From positions 1-10,931 of the forward strand of contig CALEJW010000047.1 of assembly GCA_937898635.1 (NCBI GenBank): a stretch of 10,931 nt of DNA, given 5' to 3'. Below are positions 6,402-10,931 of this stretch, piece by piece (position 1 is the stretch's first letter; each line of letters opens with the position of its first letter). The notes under the pieces were generated by a model, which saw nothing but the letters and a program-made list of their open reading frames with translations, had not been told where the DNA came from and ran no database searches. This DNA comes from an uncultured Pseudomonadota bacterium. GTDB lineage: Bacteria; Pseudomonadota; Gammaproteobacteria; Burkholderiales; Usitatibacteraceae. The translations under genes and the position numbers were made by a program.

Positions 6402-6863
6402 TCAGTGCGTGACGCGGGTGGTGCCGCGCGCCGAGAGCACGCGCACGCGGTCGCCCACGCGGAAGCTCTCGTCGGCTTCCTGCACGACCGCGATGTACTT
6501 GCCGCCGTCGAGCATCACGGTGATCTCGATGCCCTGGCGGTCGTTGGCGTCCTTTTCCACCGCCGCGCCGACGAGGCCGCCGACGACGGCGCCGGCGACG
6601 GCGCCCGCCACCGAGCCGCGACCGTGGCCGATGGTGCTGCCGGCGATGCCGCCGAGCACCGCGCCGGACGTGGCGCCGACGCCGGTGTCGGTCGGGTTGA
6701 TGCGCACGCCGCGGATCGACTCGACCACGCCGAAGCGCACCGACTGCTCGGTGCGGGTCTCGTAGCCGCGGTAGTCGGCGCCTCCGCGCGGCGGCGCCGC
6801 GCAACCGGCCACCCCGAGGAGGGCGGTGGCGACGAGGACTGTTCCGAGCGTTTTCGCTTGCAT
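6402..6863 (-). CDS. Glycine-zipper outer-membrane lipoprotein, SlyB/Pcp family
   Basis: A 153-residue lipoprotein. The N-terminus has a lipoprotein signal peptide with a lipobox ending VAGC (Cys21), cleaved and acylated by the Lgt/LspA pathway. Asp is absent at the +2 position (the sequence is CAAP), which is compatible with outer-membrane sorting. Residues about 61-101 form a Gly-zipper membrane segment with repeated GxxxG-like spacing (GAVLGGIAG, GAVAGAVVGGLVG), as in SlyB and the 17-kDa surface antigens. A soluble domain follows (EITVMLDGGKYIAVVQ.., VGDRVRV). SlyB is linked in enterobacteria to envelope stress and is PhoPQ-regulated; whether that holds here is unknown. The ATG at 6863 is chosen over longer upstream possibilities because AGGAG (6875-6871) stands 7 nt before it and the signal peptide begins there. 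It follows the kinase gene by 53 nt on the same strand. Confidence 0.87.
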   Translation of the reverse strand: MQAKTLGTVLVATALLGVAGCAAPPRGGADYRGYETRTEQSVRFGVVESIRGVRINPTDTGVGATSGAVLGGIAGSTIGHGRGSVAGAVAGAVVGGLVGAAVEKDANDRQGIEITVMLDGGKYIAVVQEADESFRVGDRVRVLSARGTTRVTH

Positions 6864-6878
6864 CCTGGTTCTCCTGGT

Positions 6879-6895
6879 TGTTCGACCCTGTTCGA
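6879..6895. repeat. Tandem TGTTCGA direct repeat upstream of the lipoprotein gene
   Basis: Two identical heptamers TGTTCGA (6879-6885 and 6889-6895) are separated by CCC, giving a 10-bp period, about one helical turn. They lie immediately upstream of the Shine-Dalgarno of the SlyB-like gene. The spacing resembles a paired half-site for a response regulator, but chance is possible. Confidence 0.4.
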
Positions 6896-6899
6896 TTCC

Positions 6900-6915
6900 C
6901 CGCCCTCCCGGGCGG
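6900..6915 (-). other. Hairpin directly after the kinase stop codon
   Basis: CCGCCC (6900-6905) and GGGCGG (6910-6915) form a perfect 6-bp stem with a 4-nt loop one base beyond the kinase stop. No U-run follows on either strand, so it is not a convincing intrinsic terminator. It may protect a 3' end or pause transcription between the kinase and lipoprotein genes. Confidence 0.45.
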
Positions 6916-6916
6916 C

Positions 6917-7852
6917 CTACTGGAACTTCTCCCCGAACGCCGCGGCGAAGCGGACCGCGATCTCCTCGCGGGCGGGGCGGTGGTTCTGGCCGCCCCGGTG
7001 GGCGATCTTGATCGCGCCCATCAGGGACGCGAGCCGGGCGGACTTGAGCCACTCCCAGCCGCGCGCCATCCCGTAGAGCAGGCCCGCGCGGAAGGCGTCG
7101 CCGCAGCCGGTCGGATCGACGAGGCTATCGGGCTTAACGGCCGGCACGAGGATCTGTTGACCTCCGCAGTGCACTTCCGCGCCTTCCGCTCCCCGGGTCA
7201 CCACCACGGCCTCCACCGATTCCGCGAGCCGCGAGATGGTGCGGCCCGTCTTTTGTTCGACCATGCGCGCCTCGTAGTCGTTCACCGTGAGGCAGCGCGC
7301 GCCCGCGAGCATCTCCAGGATGTCCTCGCCCGTGAACATGGGCAGTCCCTGGCCGGGATCGAGCACGTAGGGGATGCCCGCGCGTGCGAGGTCCCGGGCG
7401 TGCTCCACCATGCCCTGCCGGCCGTCGGGAGAGACGATCGCCAGGCCGACGCCGTCCGTCTCCGCGATGCGATTGAGGTGCGATTGCGACATGGCGCCCG
7501 GGTGGAAGGCCGTGATCTGGTTGTCGTCGATGTCGGTGGTGATGAAGGCCTGCGCGGTGAAGTGGTCGGGCAGCGCGCGCACGTGCCGCCGCGAAAGCCC
7601 CAGCTGGTCGAGGCGGCGCTGGTAGGGCTCGGCGTCGTGTCCCACGGTGGCCATGATGAGCGGGTCCTCGCCCAGCAGCTTCAGGCTGTAGGCGATGTTG
7701 CCCGCGCAGCCGCCGTACTCGCGGCGCAGGTCCGGCACCATGAACGCGACGTTCAGGATGTGGATCTGCTCGGGCAGGATGTGGTTCTTGAACTGGTCGC
7801 GGAAGACCATGATCGTGTCGTACGCAATGGAACCGCAGACCAGGATCGCCAT
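6917..7852 (-). CDS. PfkB-family carbohydrate/nucleoside kinase (adenosine kinase-like)
   Basis: A 311-residue ribokinase-superfamily enzyme that phosphorylates a sugar or nucleoside hydroxyl with ATP. It starts with the family's first strand (ILVCGSIAYDTI, 3-14), has the substrate-side glycine motif GGCAGN (47-52), NDYEARM (191-197) and VTRGAEGAEV (218-227), and ends in the anion-hole/catalytic signature DPTGCGDAFRAG (246-257) with catalytic base Asp252. The large N-terminal insertion and the C-terminal GGQNH segment (287-291) recall betaproteobacterial adenosine kinase-like proteins. The substrate is not certain from sequence. A perfect TATAAT lies 30 nt before the ATG, so the leader is short, about 23 nt, and it contains no Shine-Dalgarno. 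It is the first of three minus-strand genes and is transcribed divergently from the riboswitch-DUF1631 unit. Confidence 0.85.
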   Translation of the reverse strand: MAILVCGSIAYDTIMVFRDQFKNHILPEQIHILNVAFMVPDLRREYGGCAGNIAYSLKLLGEDPLIMATVGHDAEPYQRRLDQLGLSRRHVRALPDHFTAQAFITTDIDDNQITAFHPGAMSQSHLNRIAETDGVGLAIVSPDGRQGMVEHARDLARAGIPYVLDPGQGLPMFTGEDILEMLAGARCLTVNDYEARMVEQKTGRTISRLAESVEAVVVTRGAEGAEVHCGGQQILVPAVKPDSLVDPTGCGDAFRAGLLYGMARGWEWLKSARLASLMGAIKIAHRGGQNHRPAREEIAVRFAAAFGEKFQ

Positions 7853-7882
7853 GCCGGGGAGGATTCGACGGGGAAAGTGCGG

Positions 7883-7888
7883 ATTATA
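7883..7888 (-). promoter_or_regulatory. -10 element of the kinase promoter
   Basis: On the minus strand a perfect TATAAT in the context CGGTATAATCC lies 30 nt before the kinase start codon. No good -35 hexamer is found at 16-18 bp spacing, which is G-rich, so an activator or other contacts may be needed. Confidence 0.5.
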
Positions 7889-7966
7889 CCGGCGAGGAAG
7901 CGCTCACCCCGGGCGATGGCCGGGCGATTCCGGCCGATGAGCGGCGTTGACCGGGTGGCGGCCCCC

Positions 7967-7979
7967 GACCATGATGGTC
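7967..7979. repeat. 13-bp perfect palindrome in the divergent intergenic region
   Basis: GACCAT (7967-7972), a central G, then ATGGTC (7974-7979). It lies between the kinase promoter and the riboswitch. A dimeric regulator operator is possible, but only one copy is seen. Confidence 0.3.
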
Positions 7980-8022
7980 ATGCCAGAAAAGGTCCGGCGG
8001 GTGCCTCGCGCCTCCCGCCGTC

Positions 8023-8028
8023 GATAAC
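8023..8028 (+). promoter_or_regulatory. Possible -10 element for the riboswitch-DUF1631 transcript
   Basis: GATAAC (four of six matches to TATAAT) sits where a start near 8034 would place the transcript 5' end just before the riboswitch aptamer. No matching -35 (TTGACA or TAAA-type) is visible, so this is a positional guess. Confidence 0.25.
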
Positions 8029-8050
8029 CCATCCGGCGCACGCAACCTGA

Positions 8051-8142
8051 AACAGGGCAAACCCATCGAAAGGTGGGGACGCAAAGTCACCGGTCTACCG
8101 GGCCCGCGAAGACAAGGGCCCTACGACAGCGGGATTGCCAGC
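8051..8142 (+). promoter_or_regulatory. Class I cyclic-di-GMP riboswitch (GEMM-I)
   Basis: The segment matches the GEMM-I consensus and the Vibrio Vc2 aptamer nearly block by block. ACAGGGCAAACC (8052-8063) is followed by a P2 hairpin, CCCATC (8062-8067) with GGTGGG (8072-8077), closed by the GAAA tetraloop (8068-8071). Then comes the invariant GGACGCAAAG (8077-8086). Next is a P3 arm whose distal stem pairs GGGCCC (8100-8105) with GGGCCC (8116-8121), and then TACGACAGCGGGATTGCC (8122-8139). P1 forms between GGCAA (8056-8060) and TTGCC (8135-8139). From memory of the Vc2 structure, the ligand-contacting G20, A47 and C92 correspond to G8056, A8083 and C8130, all conserved. The aptamer lies 44 nt upstream of the DUF1631 ATG. 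No U-run follows, so control is probably at translation initiation. Whether it is an on- or off-switch cannot be read directly. Confidence 0.95.
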
Positions 8143-8185
8143 AAGCGTCCCACCCTCCCCGGGTCGGCCCGCGAAAGGCGGCGCC

Positions 8186-10387
8186 ATGGCCAGCAATCCC
8201 CCCAGCAACGTCGTATCCCTCGACGCGCGGGCCCGCGCGCGCGCGCGCCTCACGCCGCAGGAGTCCGCCCGCGTCCTCGACGATTGCCGCGAGCTCGCGC
8301 TGGAGCGCATCGTGCGCGCGCTCGGCGGCGTCCTCGACCGCGTCGAGGACGAGCTCTTCAAGCTCGCCGAGCAGGCCGGGGACCGCGAGTCCCAGAACCT
8401 CTGCCTCGACGCGCGCTCCCAGGCCCGCGAGCACCGCCCCCACATCGAGGAGGCCTTCCGCCGCCAGTTCCTCGCCTTCTTCAACCGCACCGTGCAGCGA
8501 GAGCCGCGCGCGGCCCGCGAGGAGGCGCCGGCGCAGGCGCTGGCGCTCGTCGACGACGAGGAGCTCGAGCAGGTGCTCGCCGTGCAGGCGATGGCCGCGC
8601 GGCTGAAGTCCACCTGCGAGGGCGAGCTCGCCGCGCTCTCGCAACGCTTCGGCTTCCTCCTCGAGCGCGCCGATCCCGCCGACGACACGAACCCGGTGAG
8701 CCCGGAGGCGGTGAGCCGCGCCCTGAAGGACGCGTGCGACCAGATCGAGGCCGGCTGGAAGGTGCGCCACACGCTCCTGCGCGTCCTCGAGGACGAGGTC
8801 GCCGGCGAGCTCGGCGGCGTCTACCACGACCTGAACGCGCTCTTCGTGGCGCGGCAGATCCTCCCGGAGATCAAGCCCGCCTACCGGCGCAACCCGCCAT
8901 CGCCCGCGAAACCCGGGGCGGGCGCGGCCGCGGCGCCGAACGCGCCAGCGAGCGGGGCCGACGTGTACGCCGCGCTCGCGCAGCTCATCGGCGCGGCCGC
9001 GCCGGCGGGCGGCTCCGCCCCGGCGGCGGACCCTGCCGCCGTCTCTCCCGCCACGCGCGGGTTCGTGCAGTCGCTCACGGGCCTGCAGCAGCCCGGCCCC
9101 GTCGCCGCGGCGGGAGACCTCGCCAACGTGATCCGCGGGATCAAGGCCTCGCCCCAGTCGGCGGCGCTCGCGGGCGTGGACGCGATGACGATCGACCTCG
9201 TGGCGATGCTCTTCGATTTCGTGTTCGACGACCGCCAGATCCCCGCCGTGGTGAAGGCGATGCTCGGGCGGCTGCAGATCCCGACGCTCAAGGTGGCCCT
9301 CCTCGACCGCGCCTTCTTCTCCTCGCGCGCGCATCCGGCGCGGCTGCTGCTCGACCGGCTCGCCCGCGCGTCCATCGGCCTGGACGAGTCGACCCCGCGC
9401 GGCGCGGCCACGCTCGCGAAGCTCGAGGCCGTGGTGGGCCGCGTGCTCGGGGAGTTCGACGAGAACCTCGCGCTCTTCACGACGCTCGCCGCGGAGATGG
9501 AGGCCTACCTCGCGCAGCAGGATGAGGCCGAGGAGGCGCTCGCGCAGCGCACCGCCGCGCTCGTCGAGCACCGGGAGCGGCTGGAGATCGCGCGCCTGCT
9601 CGCCGAGGACGAGGTCGAGCGCCGCCTCGCCGCCCGCGAGTGGGTGCCGGAATCGATCCGCGTCATGCTGGAAGGCCCATGGGTCCGCGCGCTCGTGGAC
9701 GCGCACGTCGAGCACGGCGAGGGCTCCGGCCCCTGGCGCTCCCGGCTCGCGCTGGTGGACGAGCTGCTCTGGAGCGTGGCGCCCAAGTCGAGCGCGGAGG
9801 ACCGGCGCCGGCTGGTCTCGGGCATCCCGGCGCTGGTGCGCGCGGTCCAGGAAGGGCTCGCGCGCGCGGGCGTGGACGGACCGGGCCGCGAGGCCTTCCT
9901 CGGCGTGCTCGTGGACTGCCACGCCGACGCGGTGAAGGCGGGACTCAAGGGCACCGTGCTCGCCGGCCAGCCCCTGGCCGCGGTGCCCGCGCGCGCCAGG
10001 GCCGCGGCCGCGCCCGCGCTCGAGCGCGAGATGGTCCCGGCCGGCGACCTGCAGGTCGAGGAGATCCGGCTGCGCGGCGCGCGCGGCGCCCCGCCCGTGC
10101 GCAACGTCTTCACGCGCACCGGCATCTGGACGAACGTGAAGCGCTACACCTGGGTCGAGTTCGTGCGCGACGGCGGGCAGATGCTGCGCGCGCGGCTCAC
10201 CTGGATCAGCCCCGCGAAGGGCGTCTATCTCTTCACGAACTCGACCGCCGGGGTGGCCGTCTCGGTCTCGCCCGAGGCCCTCGCGGAGCAGATGCGCCGC
10301 GGCGAGGCGAGGATCGTGGACGACGCGCCGCTCGTGGACCGGGCGGTGGACTCGATGCTCGCCAACCTGCGCGAGCGCGCCGCCTAG
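8186..10387 (+). CDS. DUF1631 family protein under c-di-GMP riboswitch control
   Basis: A 733-residue cytoplasmic protein with no signal peptide or membrane helix. The N-terminal part (about 25-235) is helical, with LDDCRELALERI near 31-42. An Ala/Pro-rich linker follows (about 236-310). The family hallmark core (about 335-400) contains DLVAMLFDFVFDD, LPxxVK-type QIPAVVKAMLGRLQIP and ALLDRAFFSSRAHPARLLLD. A charged, coiled-coil-like helix (about 435-485) comes next. A beta-rich C-terminal module (about 638-715) has FTRTGIWTNV, ARLTWISP and GVYLFTNSTAG. The family has no established biochemical function that I know of; old thymidine phosphorylase labels are not supported by any motif here. The C-terminal module is loosely PilZ-like, but RxxxR is absent and the [DN]xSxxG motif degenerate. 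ATG 8186 is chosen because AAAGG (8174-8178) stands 7 nt upstream; the frame's earlier TTG at 8135 lies inside the riboswitch. Its stop overlaps the convergent DUF3426 gene by 4 nt. Confidence 0.9.
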   Translation: MASNPPSNVVSLDARARARARLTPQESARVLDDCRELALERIVRALGGVLDRVEDELFKLAEQAGDRESQNLCLDARSQAREHRPHIEEAFRRQFLAFFNRTVQREPRAAREEAPAQALALVDDEELEQVLAVQAMAARLKSTCEGELAALSQRFGFLLERADPADDTNPVSPEAVSRALKDACDQIEAGWKVRHTLLRVLEDEVAGELGGVYHDLNALFVARQILPEIKPAYRRNPPSPAKPGAGAAAAPNAPASGADVYAALAQLIGAAAPAGGSAPAADPAAVSPATRGFVQSLTGLQQPGPVAAAGDLANVIRGIKASPQSAALAGVDAMTIDLVAMLFDFVFDDRQIPAVVKAMLGRLQIPTLKVALLDRAFFSSRAHPARLLLDRLARASIGLDESTPRGAATLAKLEAVVGRVLGEFDENLALFTTLAAEMEAYLAQQDEAEEALAQRTAALVEHRERLEIARLLAEDEVERRLAAREWVPESIRVMLEGPWVRALVDAHVEHGEGSGPWRSRLALVDELLWSVAPKSSAEDRRRLVSGIPALVRAVQEGLARAGVDGPGREAFLGVLVDCHADAVKAGLKGTVLAGQPLAAVPARARAAAAPALEREMVPAGDLQVEEIRLRGARGAPPVRNVFTRTGIWTNVKRYTWVEFVRDGGQMLRARLTWISPAKGVYLFTNSTAGVAVSVSPEALAEQMRRGEARIVDDAPLVDRAVDSMLANLRERAA

Positions 10388-10931
10388 GGATAGAAGAGCA
10401 GCAGCTCGTAGCCCGTGGGGCGAAGGTTCCCGGTCTCCAGGCGCACGCTCAGCAGCGCTTCCGAGCCGCCCGCCATCACGTCGGCCGACACCGGCACGCG
10501 CCCGAGGTAGTCGGCCGGCCGCAGCACGCGGCGCACCGCCGTCTGGCCCGACACGTCGGTGAGCGTGAGCTCCAGGTGCGGGAATTCCTGCGCCGAGGCG
10601 GAGAGGTTGCGGATGCGCGCCTGCAGCGCGATCTGCCCCGGCTTGCCGGGCACCTCGAGGAGCTCGGAGTCCTCGAGCTTGAGCGCGCTCTCCTCGTTCA
10701 CCCACGGCACGGTGCAGTTCACCTGGGCGCAGGCCGACTCGAGCACGGGGCGCAGCACCGGGTACTGCTGGGCGAGGCGCGCGCGGAACGCGTAGGCGAG
10801 TTGCAGGCCGAGGACGAGCGCGAGGAAGACCACGCCGAAGACCCAGGCGCGGGAAGGGCGCTCGGCCGGCAGGGGCGCGTAGGCGTCGGCCAGGTCGGCA
10901 GCGGGCGGCGCGGGACGCGGTCTCTCCGGGG
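10384..10931 (-). CDS. DUF3426 membrane protein, 3' part (5' end outside the window)
   Basis: About 181 C-terminal residues are visible and the frame is open to the right edge, so the gene continues outside. A Pro/Ala-rich acidic stretch precedes one transmembrane helix (WVFGVVFLALVLGLQLAYAF, near 10782-10841). A periplasmic DUF3426 domain follows, with CAQVNCTVP, a two-cysteine motif, then VRVL-type strands (LTLTDVSGQ, RRVLRPADYLG) and a final YELLLFYP. Family members in betaproteobacteria usually carry an MJ0042-type zinc ribbon at the N-terminus, and the gene often follows prmA; both would lie beyond the edge (inference). The GTG near 10833 lies inside the membrane helix and is not a credible start. 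The function is unknown. Confidence 0.85.
   Translation of the reverse strand, partial: PERPRPAPPAADLADAYAPLPAERPSRAWVFGVVFLALVLGLQLAYAFRARLAQQYPVLRPVLESACAQVNCTVPWVNEESALKLEDSELLEVPGKPGQIALQARIRNLSASAQEFPHLELTLTDVSGQTAVRRVLRPADYLGRVPVSADVMAGGSEALLSVRLETGNLRPTGYELLLFYP

Noticed and set aside
8020..8027. GTCGATAA, similar to the flagellar sigma28 -10 GCCGATAA
   Set aside because: The TAAA -35 required at 15-bp spacing (8001-8004 is GTGC) is absent.
8135..8185. TTG at 8135 as the DUF1631 start
   Set aside because: It lies within the 3' strand of riboswitch P1 and has no Shine-Dalgarno. ATG 8186 has one and fits the family N-terminus.
8087..10705. Long minus-strand open frame opposite DUF1631
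   Set aside because: It covers the riboswitch and the DUF1631 gene in antisense, and shows no recognisable domain or Shine-Dalgarno.

Overview
The window is very GC-rich (roughly 70% by eye), chromosomal and densely coding. It probably comes from a betaproteobacterium (Burkholderiales, Rhodocyclales, Nitrosomonadales or a relative). The evidence is the gene content: a membrane-anchored cytochrome c5-type protein, ApaH, PlsC, a PfkB-family kinase, a SlyB-type lipoprotein, a DUF1631 protein and a DUF3426 protein, plus a tRNA-Arg(CCG). I saw no transposase, integrase, CRISPR array or phage gene. The genus cannot be named from the sequence alone.

Layout. Positions 1-3894 hold the end of a surface-polysaccharide (O-antigen type) locus on the + strand. 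A hairpin terminator is followed by a WbpV-like sugar-nucleotide reductase/epimerase, a WbpL-like undecaprenyl-phosphate sugar-1-phosphate transferase (ATGA overlap) and a WbpM/CapD-like UDP-GlcNAc 4,6-dehydratase. Together they match the wbpV-wbpL-wbpM logic: WbpM makes the 4-keto-6-deoxy sugar, WbpV reduces it, and WbpL loads it on the lipid carrier. Positions 3956-4161 hold a minus-strand tRNA-Arg(CCG) with its own promoter, divergent from the promoter of the cytochrome c gene (4162-4692). Next come a terminator and apaH (4750-5571).

From 5498 to 7852 the genes run on the minus strand: a PfkB-family (adenosine kinase-like) sugar/nucleoside kinase, a SlyB-like glycine-zipper lipoprotein and a PlsC-like acyltransferase. 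The plsC 3' end overlaps the apaH 3' end by 74 nt, tail to tail. The divergent intergenic region 7853-8185 carries the kinase promoter and, on the + strand, a clear class I cyclic-di-GMP (GEMM-I) riboswitch at about 8051-8142. It lies in the leader of a 733-residue DUF1631 protein (8186-10387). The DUF1631 gene meets the 3' end of a minus-strand DUF3426 membrane protein, cut by the window edge, with the two TAG stop codons sharing one CTAG.

The most interesting element is the c-di-GMP riboswitch placed over a DUF1631 gene. It makes a protein family of unknown function a direct output of second-messenger signalling in this organism.
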